Both the position numbers and the translations under genes were made by a program. From the NCBI RefSeq assembly GCF_027887165.1, contig NC_077230.1:34671351-34735350 (forward strand): a stretch of 64,000 bases of DNA. The letters run 5' to 3'. Below the pieces are notes generated by a model. It ran no database searches. It was not told where the DNA came from and saw only the letters and a list, made by a program, of their open reading frames with translations. Origin of the DNA: Monodelphis domestica. Taxonomy: Eukaryota > Chordata > Mammalia > Didelphimorphia > Didelphidae. Positions 11,801 to 22,479 of the stretch are shown piece by piece (the first letter of the stretch is position 1; each line of letters opens with the position of its first letter).

Positions 11801-13933
11801 GAAGATTGGCTAACATGACAGCAAAAGAAAGTAATGAATGATGGGTAGAAGGGGTGTGGAAAAGTTGGGATATTTGCATTGCTGGTAGACTTGTGAATTG
11901 ATCCAACCATTCTGGAGGGCCATTTGGAACTATGCCCAAAAGGGGCTAAAAGACTGTCTGCCCATTGATCCAGCCATAACACTGCTGGGTTTGTACCTCA
12001 AAGAGATAATAAGGAAAAAGACATGTACATGAATATTCGTAGCTGCACTCTTTTTGGTGGCAAAAAATTGGAAAATGAGGGGATGCCCTTCAGTTGGGGA
12101 ATGGCTGAACAAATTATGGTATATGTTGGTGATGGAATTACTATTGTGCTCAAAGGAATAATAAAATAGAGGAATTCCATGGGAACTGGAACAGCCTCCA
12201 AGAAGTAATGCAGAGTGAAAGGAGCAGAACCAGGAGAACATTGTACACAGAGACTGATACACTGTGGTACAATCGAATGTAATGCATTTTTCCATTAGTG
12301 GCAATTCAGTGATCCTGAAGAACCCAGAGGGATCTATGAGAAAGAACACTATTCACATTCAGAAGAAAAACTGTAGGAGTAGAAACACTGAAGAAAAACA
12401 ACTGCTTGATTACATGGGTCTAGGGGGATATGTTTGGGGATGTAGACCATAAAGGAACATCCTAGTGCAAACATCAACAGCATGGAAACAGGTTATTATC
12501 AAGGACACATGTAATACCCAGTGGAATTGCGCATCAGCAATGGGAAGGGTGGGTAGGGGGAGGGGAGGGAGGAATAGTATATGATTTTTGTAACCAAGGA
12601 TTAATGTTTGAAATTGACCAAATTAAAAAATAAATAAAATGAAATGAAATGAAAAAAAAAAGAGTATATAAGGCCACATTTGAATTAATGACTTTTTAAA
12701 AAATTTAATTTATTTAGTCAATTTTTAGAACATTATTCCTTGGTTACAAGAATTATATTCTTCCCCTCCCTGCCCTCTCCCCACCCTTCCTGAATCTGTT
12801 GCTCAATTTCATTGGGTATTACATGTATCCTTGATCAGAACCAAGTTCTATGTTGTTGGTGTTTGCATTATGATGATCATTTAGAGTCTACCTCCCCAGC
12901 CATATCTGAGTTAAGGACCTCTTGTTTCTAGGCCTAGCTCTCAATTTGCTAAGCCACCTGTCATTCTTTTTTAGAACTCTGTGCATTAAAAAAAAAAAAC
13001 CCACTGGTAACCAGGAAAGCAGTTTTGTAGTTTTTGAACAGTCAGATTAATTTCACTGAAACAGATTAAAAAACATTAATCATGGAAAATGGCAAAATTT
13101 CATTTCATTTATAGTAAATAGAATCTCATATTTTATAAGGCCTAAATTGCAAATCCTGGTTAGTATGATACCTTTGTCTTTGACTAGAGATACTTGATCC
13201 ATGAAATATGATAACTTACTAGACAAAAAAAATTCTTCTTGGATTCATTTATTTCCAAAGAGAATAGAATTTTGAGGGTTTTAAAATATACTTTCTCTCA
13301 TAACATGTTTCTAGGATTTTCCTAAAATATAGTATTTGATTTAAGTTCCTTTAAGCTGTAAATGTCTGATATTCTGAGCCTTCAATTTTAATTTAATTTT
13401 TAATTTTAAAAATAAATTATTAATACATTTAAGTATTGATTGATTTTATTATTCATTCTTTTACTTAAGTAAACAGGAATGTTTTAATTAATTTAATTTT
13501 CCATTTAATTTTTTTTCAATTCGGGATTGTTTCAATAGCACAAGCATCATTGGACTCCCATCTAGATAAATAACAATTAATGCATGAAATCCCAAAACGT
13601 TTCACAAAGGCAAACTATTATGGTAGTTCCTTAATGTATTTTAGGATTGTACGATGTAATTTTTTACTTCATCCAGACCTAGGGAATATTTTTCTATTGT
13701 TGGAAAATCTGTGTTCTTTAGAAATGATCCTATAGCAGCTTCATTTTCAGGTTCATTATGTAAAGAATTAGAAAATCTATTCATCTGAATAAATAGATGC
13801 AAAATTACACTTTTAATTTTTCTTTCCAAAGGAAATCGAAGTCAACAGGAAGAAAGACCGCCGGAAAATACTTAAGGCTATTAAGAAAATTAGAGATTTT
13901 TTGGAAAAAAATCATATTTGGGTCTTACTATAG
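2801..13933 (+). CDS. Neurabin-like gene, module A: coiled-coil to SAM 3' half (exons A1-A6, copy 1)
   Basis: Six exons join in phase: 2801-2888, 4894-5104, 8558-8669, 9472-9568, 10818-10997 and 13832-13933, all with AG/GT borders and ending in a stop. They encode about 262 residues: a short helical stretch, an acidic linker, a Lys-rich stretch (KKHDKQVKN), a V-L-D-D motif and a SAM domain. The first base completes a codon begun in an exon outside the window, so this is the 3' half of a longer gene. The order, and especially E/V-L-D-D just before a SAM domain with W..V..WL.S....YV..F....I.GE.LL.LD...LK, matches neurabin-1, a scaffold that binds actin and PP1. Unlike neurabin, the protein stops about a dozen residues after the SAM domain. 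Assignment to the neurabin branch is an inference from remembered sequence. The exon chain is seen directly. Confidence 0.8.
2889..4893 (+). other. Intron A1-A2
   Basis: Mostly unique DNA. A weak MIR-like stretch lies near 3490-3610 (tgctaagcgctggagacataa). TA/CA simple repeats occur at ~3910-3960 and 4080-4160. The segment 3820-4060 is recognisably homologous to 24665-24890 in module B, which ties the introns of A and B together. Confidence 0.6.
4894..5104 (+). CDS. Exon A2 (acidic linker)
   Basis: A 211-nt exon with a ggtaaatttcag acceptor and gtaaga donor, open across 70 codons ([11 protein letters not shown]... to [11 protein letters not shown]). It ends one base into a codon. The copy at 63185-63395 differs at one synonymous base (Pro codon). 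Paralogue B2 is 78 nt shorter but keeps the frame and the GQLLA motif. The Glu-rich middle ([10 protein letters not shown]) is absent from B2. Confidence 0.82.
5211..5264 (+). repeat. 26-bp tandem duplication present in A but not A'
   Basis: The unit beginning ccttttcccttcatatctct occurs twice here and once at ~63500. This accounts for the fall in offset between the two copies after this point (58291 before, 58265 after). Confidence 0.8.
5870..7320 (-). mobile_element. Old LINE-1, 3' part, antisense
   Basis: On the minus strand this is a LINE-1 3' UTR followed inward by ORF2 sequence (RT/linker region), heavily mutated. The same insertion, at the equivalent intron position, begins module B's LINE-1 at ~26040, so it predates the A/B duplication. 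Confidence 0.75.
7321..8557 (+). other. Intron A2-A3, part conserved with module B
   Basis: Bases ~7350-8550 align with ~31980-33178 in module B. A MIR3-like patch is at 8275-8385 (cctcaaagaccaccc... aggtgagaaaaatgaggccc). No further exon is supported. Confidence 0.55.
8558..8669 (+). CDS. Exon A3 (Glu/Lys-rich linker)
   Basis: A 112-nt exon with a tttttcttag acceptor and gtaaga donor. It begins with two bases completing the codon left by A2 and ends two bases into the next codon. It encodes [12 protein letters not shown], an S-T-G-K-P motif and FSWF. Paralogue B3 conserves IKKE, S-S-G-K-P and FSWF. Confidence 0.8.
9472..9568 (+). CDS. Exon A4 (basic linker)
   Basis: A 97-nt exon with a gatgattctag acceptor and gtaaat donor, entering at phase 2 and leaving at phase 0. 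It encodes [15 protein letters not shown]. Paralogue B4 is exactly the same length and keeps [15 protein letters not shown], the most conserved block between modules A and B. No matching motif is known to me in neurabin. Confidence 0.82.
10255..10735 (+). mobile_element. LINE-1 3' end, sense
   Basis: Contains the LINE-1 ORF2 C-terminal/3' region (e.g. tttgatccagcaataccact, gggtttgtactccaaagaga). It is absent from the matching intron of module B and ends about 80 bp before exon A5. Confidence 0.85.
10818..10997 (+). CDS. Exon A5 (SAM domain core)
   Basis: A 180-nt, phase-0 exon with a cttgacctctag acceptor and gtaagt donor. It encodes VLDD, about 15 linker residues, then helices 1-4 of a SAM domain ([32 protein letters not shown]). 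SAM domains are helical protein-interaction modules. Here the best remembered match is the neurabin-1 SAM, including E-[IV]-LDD across the A4/A5 junction. The exon lies between two sense-strand LINE-1 pieces (to ~10735 and from ~11008) that module B lacks. Confidence 0.85.
11008..12652 (+). mobile_element. LINE-1 with internal deletions, sense
   Basis: Starts about 10 bp after the A5 donor inside the ORF2 RT region, jumps by internal deletion near 11190, and ends in an A-rich tail at ~12650. A tandem duplication of about 33 bp is seen at ~11275-11340. It is not shared with module B. Confidence 0.85.
12690..12915 (-). mobile_element. LINE-1 3' UTR fragment, antisense
   Basis: Matches the T-rich/CCCTCCC 3' UTR and tail region seen at ~35000-35220 of the young LINE-1. 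It joins an older SINE remnant. Confidence 0.75.
12916..12975 (-). repeat. SINE remnant shared with module B
   Basis: The antisense SINE head (ggcctagctctcaatttgct) corresponds to 34925-34970 in module B. The SINE therefore predates the A/B split. Confidence 0.6.
13832..13933 (+). CDS. Exon A6 (SAM C-terminal helix, stop codon)
   Basis: Acceptor tttttctttccaaag, then 33 codons and a TAG. It encodes the last SAM helix, [14 protein letters not shown], and a short tail ending in HIWVLL. Paralogue B6 has the same layout ([15 protein letters not shown] and a stop). The neurabin-1 SAM is followed by a charged helical tail that is absent here. The 3' flank turns into a minisatellite about 55 bp later. 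The AATAAA found downstream of B6 reads gaaaaaatgg at the matching place after A (~15.42 kb), so the poly(A) site of A is unclear. Confidence 0.8.
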   Translation, partial: EIEVNRKKDRRKILKAIKKIRDFLEKNHIWVLL

Positions 13934-13989
13934 AAATTGTTGGAAAGAAGACACAGAACCTGAAAGATATGGCAAAAATGGAAAATGCA

Positions 13990-15345
13990 ATTACTTTTGT
14001 TATATTGACTTTTCATCATTTTACTTGTATGTTACTTTTGTTATATGAACTTTTAATCATTTTATTACTGTTATTCTGTTATAATTAACTTTTAATCATT
14101 TTGTTACTGTTACTTTTGTTGTTATTAACTTTTAATCATTTCACTTCAATGTTACTTTTGTTATATGAACTTTTAATCATTTCACTTCTATGTTACTCTT
14201 GTTATATGAACTTTTAAGGGATTTTACATCCATGTTGACTTTTGTTATATGAACTTTTAAGGGATTTTACTTACATGTTACATTTGTTCTATGAACTTTT
14301 AATCATTTCACTTCTATGTTACTTTTGTTATATGAACTTTTAAGGGATTTTACTTCCATATTACTTTTGTTATATGAACTTTTAATCATTTTATTACTGT
14401 TATTCTGTTATTATTAACTTTTAATCATTTTATTACTGTTATTATTGTTATTATTACCTTTTAGTCATTTCATTTCCTTGTTACTTTTGTTATATGAACT
14501 TTTAAGGGATTTTACTTCCATGTTACTATTGTTATATGAACTTTTAATCATTTTATTACTGTTATTCTGTTATTATTAACTTTTAATCATTTTATTACTG
14601 TTACTTTTGTTATTATTAACTTTTAATCATTTCACTTCCATGTTACTTTTGTTATATGAACTTTTAAGGGATTTACTTCCATGTTATTTTTGTTATTATT
14701 AACTTTTAATCATTTCACTTCTATGTTACTTTTGTTATATGAACTTTTAAGGGATTTTACATCCATGTTGACTTTTGTTATATGAACTTTTAAGGGATTT
14801 TACTTCCATGTCACTTTTGTTATATGAACTTTTAATCATTTTATTACGGTTACTTTTGGTATTATTAACTTTTAATCATTTCACTTTCATGTTACATTTG
14901 TTATATGAACCTTTAAGGGATTTTACTTCCATATTACTTTTGTTATATGAACTTTTAAAGGATTTACTTCCATGTTACTTTTGTTACATGAACTTTTAAG
15001 AGATTTTACTTCCATGTTACTTTTGTTATTATTAAGTTTTTAATCATTTCACTTCTTTGTTACTTTTGTTATATGAACTTTTAATGGATTTTACTTCCAT
15101 GTAACTTTTGTTATATGAACTATTAAGGGATTTTACTTCCATGTTACTTTTGTTATATGAACTTTTAAGGGATTTTCTTCCATGTTACTTTTGTTAAATT
15201 TACTTTTAAGGGATTTTACTTCCATGTTACTTTTGTTATATGAACTTTTAATCATTTTATTACCGTTACTTTTGTTATTATTAACTATTAATCATTTCAC
15301 TTCTATGTTTCTTTTGTTTCATTATTAACTTTTAATTATTTCATT
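13990..15345 (+). repeat. Minisatellite, ~40-42 bp unit, about 33 copies
   Basis: Two unit types alternate: one with acttttaagggattttactt, the other with acttttaatcattttattac, each followed by a tgttacttttgttat block. The array begins about 55 bp after the A6 stop. The matching place after B6 (~42310-42370) has only one degenerate unit, so the array grew in A after the duplication. Confidence 0.9.
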
Positions 15346-16289
15346 TTTAAGTAAGTATTATTTTGATAGAGGATAATTTTTGCACAGGTTAATAATTGTT
15401 AGTATCATACATATAACATTTGAAAAAATGGTTATAATATGCACGTATACTTTTTTATAAGAACCAATATGGAATTTCCTCCACATGACCATAATGTAAA
15501 AAGCAATCATTCTAATCTAACAAAATATTTAGTTATTTTTCCTTTTCAACTTTTCATTGCCACTGCCACCAGCTTTAAAGAATCTGTCTCAAGTATTCTT
15601 TATTAGTTCATAATCCCAGAGAACTCAATAGGCTTTAGTCAAGCCCTCATGATGCTCTGTTACTTTTGTTTCAGAATCTATATATAAACCAAAGAAATGC
15701 ATATAAAAATCAGTACATGTTATAGATTTCCTGTAAGGATACATATTGTTCATGAGAATCTCCTTATTACCTTACTTTTTTGTCATAATCCTCTCCAAAT
15801 CATATTTTAAGAGGTACAAAGTATAGTTTTATATTCATCACTCTCTTATAGAATTTAGTTTAATTTCTATCAAAGTATTTTAAATAACAATGAAAATAAC
15901 TTCATAAAACTTTCCCCCTTAAAATTTCAGTTCATTCTCTCATAAAGGTATAAAAGCTCAGTGGAATAAGGATACCTCTTTAGGATTCATACATAGGCAC
16001 AGGCAGCACTTATGCTTTGGGACATGGGTGAACAGAACACGTTGGAGGGCAATGAAATTAGAGCTAAAAGATATCCCAAAACTATCCTCATTAAGGACAT
16101 TGTAACATGTAAGGCATCCATTAATGTGAAGTGATCAGCCTAGATGTAATCATAAAACTGACTGGACAGTACCCTTCCTCCTGAGAGGGAATATTTTAAT
16201 ATGGATACTTGCACACACATATGTATTTCCATTTAAGTGTGTATACACATATCTAAAATAATCTATACTAAAAAATAAGCATCATATGA
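15346..16289. other. 3' flank of module A
   Basis: The stretch to ~15930 is homologous to 42360-42990 after module B. Beyond that I recognise nothing. Confidence 0.5.
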
Positions 16290-16990
16290 AACTGAGAAAC
16301 ACTAGCAGCTATCCCAATAAATATAAGAGTAACGAAAAAATACCAACTCTCCCCAATACTATTTGAAAATTTTCCGGAAATACAATAGTAATAAGAAAGA
16401 CAAATCCAGGACCTAAAGAGAGGAAAACAGGAGTATATTTGTTATTCTTATTTGCTTATAACTGACAGATGTCTTAGAAAATCCTAAAAAATCAGGAGAT
16501 ATTGTAACTGAGATGAGAATTTATAGCAAATTTACATTCTACAAAGTAAACCCTCAAAAATCAATTCTATTTCTATATAATAGCCACAAAGATTCAATGG
16601 GTAGTAATAGAGATAAAAATCACATTGTAAATAACTATAAATAGCTGCAAATAACATGTTAGGATCAAACTACTGAAATATACAAACTAATTGTATAAAC
16701 AACATTATAAAGTGATCCTTCAGGAAGAAAAGAAAACTGTAAATAGCTGGAGGGAATATTCATTATTCATGACTGGTGATCATAATTTAGGGCAAGTGTC
16801 AGTGCTACTCTACTTAACCAATTTCTAGTGCTATGTCAATCAGATTTTTAAAGGTTACATTATGAAATTCAATAGAATTATAACAACTCAAATTAAAATA
16901 TATATATATAAAGGGAAATAATGAATGAAGACTGGGAAATATAAAGTCTGTAAATTAAATACTGAGTACAGACTTCATACTGTTATATGG
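16290..16990 (+). mobile_element. Old LINE-1 ORF2 fragment, sense
   Basis: Degenerate RT-domain sequence (e.g. caactctccccaatactatt and agaaaatcctaaaaaatcag), typical of ancient mammalian LINE-1. Confidence 0.6.
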
Positions 16991-17049
16991 AAGCAATCAC
17001 CAAAGCCATACTCTAATGATTAAAAAATTGAAAATTAAATTTTGTATAT

Positions 17050-18060
17050 ATAGTTAGTGAAGGGTGGTTTAGCATAAATGTTTGTTCTATTGTGACAAAG
17101 GCTTTTTTCTATATCAAAAAATTATGTGGTTTAGGTCATTTTTCTTTTCTATATGATTGTCTTTACTCTTTTCCTTATGTTAAACTATCTTTTGTATTCC
17201 CGGCATAAATCTAATTTTTTTAATCACAGATTGGTTTTTGGCTTAATCACTGTATTTTGTTGACAGAATTTTACTAAAAATTGTTAAATTAAGTTTCATT
17301 AAAAGTCTGGACTTTTGTAATTTTTCCTTCCCTTGTTTAGGTGTCAGGATTATAATTATTCAGTGAAATTTAATAGTGCTTTCTCAATGTTTTGAAAATA
17401 TTTTATGTGTATAGTAATACTATAATTATTCTTTGAAAGTTTGACTCAATTCAGGACTAGGAATTTTTCACCAATATCCCCTGAATTCCCACTTTGGCAT
17501 GGCATTTCATTTATACTTTGATTTCTTTCTCTCAATTGGATTATTAAAGAACTTTATATGGGATTCTGTTAGTTTGGATATTTAACATGCTCGAAGATTT
17601 TTCTCTATTTTGTATTTTCAGTTTTATCATCATAAAATCATATAAAGTTGGAAATTATTTGATTCCAGTTTTGTGTTTTATTATATTTTCTAGATTCTTA
17701 ATTGGATTTTCTTCCATCTTTCTAATCATGTTGATGATTTGTCAAATTTGTTGATCTTTTTCAAAAAATCAACTTGTAGTTTTATGCATTATTTTCATCA
17801 TTTGCAAAGTGGATTTTTTACTTAGTTTTCTCTAATTTTTCATAGTTCATTTTTCTATATTTTCTATTTATTAGCTGTGTTTCAGATATTTTAGTATGTT
17901 ATTTCATCCTTATAATTTCCAATTGCATTTCCTGTTTTACCTAAAAGTTTATCAATTAAAAAGTCATGTTGGTTTTCCAAGTTATGTCTCTTAAAATTGT
18001 TTTATGTTATTTCAAATTTTTTAAATTGTCTTTTCTTTTTCCTATAAAATGTGGGAAATG
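17050..18060 (-). mobile_element. Old LINE-1 ORF2 fragment, antisense
   Basis: On the minus strand it holds degenerate RT sequence (aggcttttttctatatcaaa, then attatgtggttta on the + strand) in the order known from antisense LINE-1 ORF2. Confidence 0.65.
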
Positions 18061-18364
18061 AATAATAAACTCTTTTATGAATTTATATTGTCAATCAAAT
18101 TTCTATATCAGCCATGTTGAAAAAATACGAATGTCTTATTCTGTACTCTTGAGTCTTTGATTTATCAGGAGGCAAATAGTATGCTTTTTCATTAAGCATC
18201 TTGAATGATGGTTGGTCATTACATTGATTAGAATTCCTAATTTGTTCAATGTTTTTGTCATTACCATATTGTTCTCCTTGGCTCTGTTTACTTGTCTCTC
18301 CTTCACACTTTACAAGTCTTCCCATTATTTTCTCAAACCTTCTTCCATTATTTATTGAAATACA

Positions 18365-18440
18365 ATACCATTCTATCATATTTCCATCACATTACTTTCA
18401 GCCATTCCCCAATTTGTGGGCTTGCCTTCAAATTTCTATC
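18365..18440 (-). mobile_element. Short LINE-1 piece, antisense
   Basis: cagccattccccaatttgtg is the antisense of a LINE-1 ORF2 3' motif. It is very short. Confidence 0.45.
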
Positions 18441-18639
18441 CCTAGCCACATTAAAAAGGTATATAATATAATTTAAAATATGTATGCAAATACATATATG
18501 TGATATATAATATCTTTATGTATATGACTATCACTCCCTTCCTCTGGCCTCCCTCTCATTACCCCATTTTCCCACAGTAAGGCCAGCTACATCTCTCACT
18601 ATGAGTTCTAAGGGGGTAGTATCCTTTTTTATACTTTTT

Positions 18640-18787
18640 AAACTTTTACCTTATATCTTAGTACCAACACTAAGTAAAAAGTTCCAAGGCAGAAGAACAG
18701 TAAGGTCTAGGCAAAGTTGCCAAATTTGAATGCAGGACCTGTCTGTAGGTCTGGCTCTCTAACCATTGAAAAACCCAGCTGTCCTGG
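18640..18787 (-). mobile_element. CORE-SINE, antisense, degenerate
   Basis: Antisense order of the opossum SINE (ttccaaggcagaagaacagt ... ggtctggctctctaaccatt ... cccagctgtcc). Confidence 0.75.
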
Positions 18788-19068
18788 TATGATCCCTTAA
18801 TAATAAAGTCTTCAGCCATCATATCAGTGTGTTATGTTTACCCTATTAGGTGATTAGGAACTGGTTACTTTAACACTATGAACATCAATTAGACTTTGGT
18901 AAGAGATATTTGCTTCAACAATATAGTAAGAAAAGAATTCCAAATATTACCCCAACACCTTTTCTCCTATTTCAACACAATCACAGGCAAGGATGAAAGG
19001 ATGAGATCATACTTAACTTGGATTTGATCCACCAAATTTACTTACAAATCTCTCACTGAACAATGGAA

Positions 19069-19070
<2 letters not shown>
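18788..19070. other. No feature recognised
   Basis: AT-rich single-copy DNA. Confidence 0.4.

Positions 19071-19148
<78 letters not shown>
19071..19148. repeat. (CT)n microsatellite
   Basis: About 39 uninterrupted CT dinucleotides followed by a T run. Confidence 0.98.
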
Positions 19149-19156
<8 letters not shown>

Positions 19157-19159
19157 TCT

Positions 19160-19620
19160 TTTAAGCATAGCCCAGCCTGGACCCCAGGCCCCAGACTTTC
19201 TGTAAATGGCTAGAGCTTCTGAACTTTTAAAATGCACAAGGCCTGGCCATCTGCATTCTCTTTCACCTAAAAGAAGACAAAAAAGACACAAAATGACAAA
19301 AGTCACAGCATGGCATGTACTCCCAACTTTAGCTCAAATCCAGGTAAGACATGATCTCAGAGCCCTATGGCAACTGGCCATCCTCACACACTCTACAGGA
19401 AGGGAAGGGCCTGGACCATGTTTCCCATTGGATACTTTTGAGTATACCCCAGTTCTACAGCCCATCAAAAAGGCTCCTCTTCACCACATTGTCAGAGGAC
19501 CCAAAACAAATACCTTGCAAATACTCCACAGCCTGCAGGGAGATCAACCTATGCCAGTTCATAGATGGGTCTGTTTGGTTGGCTTTCCATTATGATCACA
19601 ATAAATGTTTCTGAAATAAG
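19160..19620 (+). other. Unclassified, possible LTR fragment
   Basis: More GC-rich than its surroundings, with a 129-codon open frame (19206-19595) that resembles nothing I know and a cacaataaatgtttctg end resembling an LTR poly(A) region. No paired ends were found. Confidence 0.25.
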
Positions 19621-19829
19621 AAAAGTACCCCAAATGCCTAAGATTAACCACTATTTTATGATGGAAAATCCTTCATCAAGGGATTGAAACTACAGTTCTC
19701 AAAAGAAAAATTGTAAGTTATCATCAACTTTATTAAACATGATTGCAAATCATTAATAAAATTGTATGCATTAACAGAATGGGGGCTCTACCTCAAGAGG
19801 TAGCATTACAAAAGGTCAGAACTGCCAAT

Positions 19830-20050
19830 TTTGGAGAGGATATATAAAAATTAGCACAATGAGTTGTTCTACCTTTGACATGGCATATCCATTTGGGAAA
19901 ACAATTTGGAATTATAATTTTGAAAAAGTGACTTAAAATGTCTATGCCCTTTGAATATTTTACTCTCAAGCATACATTCCCAAGAAACAAAAAAACTAAA
20001 AAGGTCCCCCTGACATCTAAATATTCATTATACCCTTTATGTTGTTGGAG
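19830..20050 (+). mobile_element. Old LINE-1 3' fragment, sense
   Basis: Degenerate version of the LINE-1 3' region (atttgggaaaacaatttgga, aagtgacttaaaatgtctat). Confidence 0.55.
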
Positions 20051-20059
20051 GCAATTAGG

Positions 20060-20200
20060 GGAAGAAGTGGTTAGCATGCCGGGCATGGTGTCAGAAGACA
20101 CAAGTTCAGATCTAGTTTCAATTACTCATATCCTGGGCAAATCGCTTAAATGTTATATTGTCTGTGTCTTGGTTCAAATTTGCTCAAATAAACTATGACA
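20060..20200 (+). repeat. Degenerate MIR-type SINE
   Basis: cagaagacacaagttcagat ... cctgggcaaatcgctt ... gtctgtgtcttggtt: an old SINE core. Confidence 0.45.
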
Positions 20201-20465
20201 ATATAACATTTAAATGAAGTAGCTTCTGGGAATTTTTTAAGGTTTGCAATCCTAACCTTATGAAGTAGGTTCTGAGAATTTCTAAGGTTTACAGCACCGA
20301 GCGGGCAACCTGGACAGAGCTACAAAGACTCCACATATTGCTCTAGCCTTCCAGGAGGTTTTGGCCTCAGGACATATCCAGTAGAACCCAGCTGAATTTA
20401 ATCCCATCAAAAGTCTTCAGAGGTCAGGGAAGTCCAAACTCCAAGATCCCTTCCTCACAGACTTC

Positions 20466-21757
20466 TGGACTTTAATATAAAGAGGGAAACAATAAGTAAA
20501 TTAGGTGAACACAGAATAGTATACCTGGTAGACCTTTTGGAAGGGAAAGATTTTAAAACCAAGCAGGACATAGAAAGAGTCACAAAATATAAAATAAATA
20601 ATTTTGTCTACATCAAATTAAAAAGTTTTTGTACAAAGAAAACCAATGTAACTAAAATCAGAAGGGTAACAACAAACTGGGAAACAATCTTCATAAAAAC
20701 TCTGACAAAGGTTTAATTACTCAAATTTACAAAGAGCTAAATCAATTGTACAAAAACCCAAGCCATTCTCCAATTGATGAATGGGCAAGGGACATGAACA
20801 GGCAGTTCTCAGCCAAAGAAATCAAAACTATTAATAAGCACATGAAAAAGTGTTCTACATCTCTTATAATCAGAGAGATGCAAATCAAAACAACTCTGAG
20901 GTATCACGTCACACCTAGCTGATTGGCTAACAAAACAGCTATGAAAAATAGTGAATGCTGGAGTGGATGTGGCAAAGTAGGTACACAAATTCATTGCTGG
21001 TGGAGTTGAGAATTAATGCAACCATTCTGGAGGGCAATTTGGAACTATGCCCAAAGGGCGATAAAAGAATGTCTGCCCTGTGATCCAGCCATAGCACTAC
21101 TGGGCTTGTACCCCAAAGAGATAATAAGGAAAAAGACTTGTACAAGAATATTCATAGCTGCACTCTTTGTGGTGGCCAAAAATTGGAAAATGAAGGGATG
21201 CCCTTCAATTGGGGAATGGCTGAACAAATTGTGGTATATGTTGGTGATGGAATACTATTGTGCTAAAAGGAATAATAAAGTGGAGGAATTCCATAGAGAC
21301 TGGAACAACCTCCAGGAAGTGATGCAGAAGGAAAGGAGCAGAACCAGGAGAACATTGTACACAGAGACTGATACATTGTGGTACAATCGAAGGTAATGGA
21401 CTTCTCCATTAGTGGAGATGCAATGTCCCTGAACAATCTGCAGGGATCTAAAAAACACTATCCACAAGCAGAAGATAAACTGTGGGTGTAAAAATACCGA
21501 TGAAAAGCAACTGCTTGGCTACAGGGGTGGAGCGGATATGACTGAGGAGAGACTCTAAATGAACACTCTAATGCAAATACCAACCACATGGAAATTGGTT
21601 TGAATCAAGAACACATGTGATACCCAGTGGAATTGCGTGTTGGCTGTGGGAGAGGTGGTGGGAGTGGGGGAGGGAAGAAAAGAAAATGATCTTTGTTTCC
21701 AATGAATAATGTTTGGAAATGACCAAATAAAAATTAAAAAATAAATAAAAATAAAAC
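20466..21757 (+). mobile_element. 5'-truncated LINE-1, sense
   Basis: ORF2 C-terminal third and 3' UTR, ending in an A-rich tail. It contains a 126-codon open frame at 21016-21396 that matches the ORF2 C-terminus of the young LINE-1 ([21 protein letters not shown]). Confidence 0.92.
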
Positions 21758-21759
21758 CC

Positions 21760-22479
21760 TTTTCTCTCCCTACTCAAGTTTGGGAGAACTCAAGCTTTGG
21801 CATCCTGAGTCCCTTGCTAGTCAAGTTGACTGACCCTGGGTTTGGCCCCTTGGCCACAGTTCAGAAACAGGGCAACAGGAGCTGAGGTAAAGCCTGACAG
21901 AATCAAAATGCCTTTTTTCAGGTTTCTCTTCCCTCAGTCCCTTCAATTGAGAAGTGTTGGGGGGAAATTTTCTGTCACAAGCAGGAAAAAGTGGGTAACC
22001 CTCAGGATAAAGTCTTATTCCATCTTCTCTCTTCAGCTTCTCCCCACTGAAAGACCAATTGCTCTTCTGAAGATAACCTTCTCTTCCTCAAGATTCCAAC
22101 CTCCTGCTCCTGGTGCCCCTTCCCCAATGAAGTGATCAGATCCACACACTCTTCAGCCTGGCACTTTTTGTTTAGTGCCTGCCTCTGTCACAAGATCTAA
22201 TGTTTGGCATTTTAAGTGAAAAATTCAATTATTTAGTTTTTTATTTAAAATTATTCATCTAGTGTGTCATAGAATGATTGAAAATATTTCTTTATTCTGA
22301 ACTTAAGCATTACATAAAGTGAGCATGTCTCAAAGTAGAAAAGTGGTTTGTATATAGAATTAAGAATCTCTACCATATGGAGCTAGAATTATTTTTATTG
22401 GTATATAATACATTCAAAATGTTTCTTTCAAATTTATCCTGTTTCTATGGTTTATAAAAAGGTTAATTCTGGGCTTCCT
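21760..22479. other. Unclassified interval
   Basis: The first 440 bp is GC-richer and ends near cctgcctctgtcacaagatc; the rest is AT-rich. It may be a further LTR or 5' LINE fragment, but I cannot support either. Confidence 0.3.

Noticed and set aside
14775-14999. 74-codon Leu/Tyr-rich open frame
   Set aside because: It is simply one frame of the minisatellite.
13990-15345. Regular tandem array as a CRISPR
   Set aside because: Units are directly adjacent with no unique spacers, and the setting is a vertebrate 3' flank; it is a minisatellite.
19013-19306. 97-codon minus-strand frame with an Arg-Glu run
   Set aside because: It is the translation of the (CT)n microsatellite.
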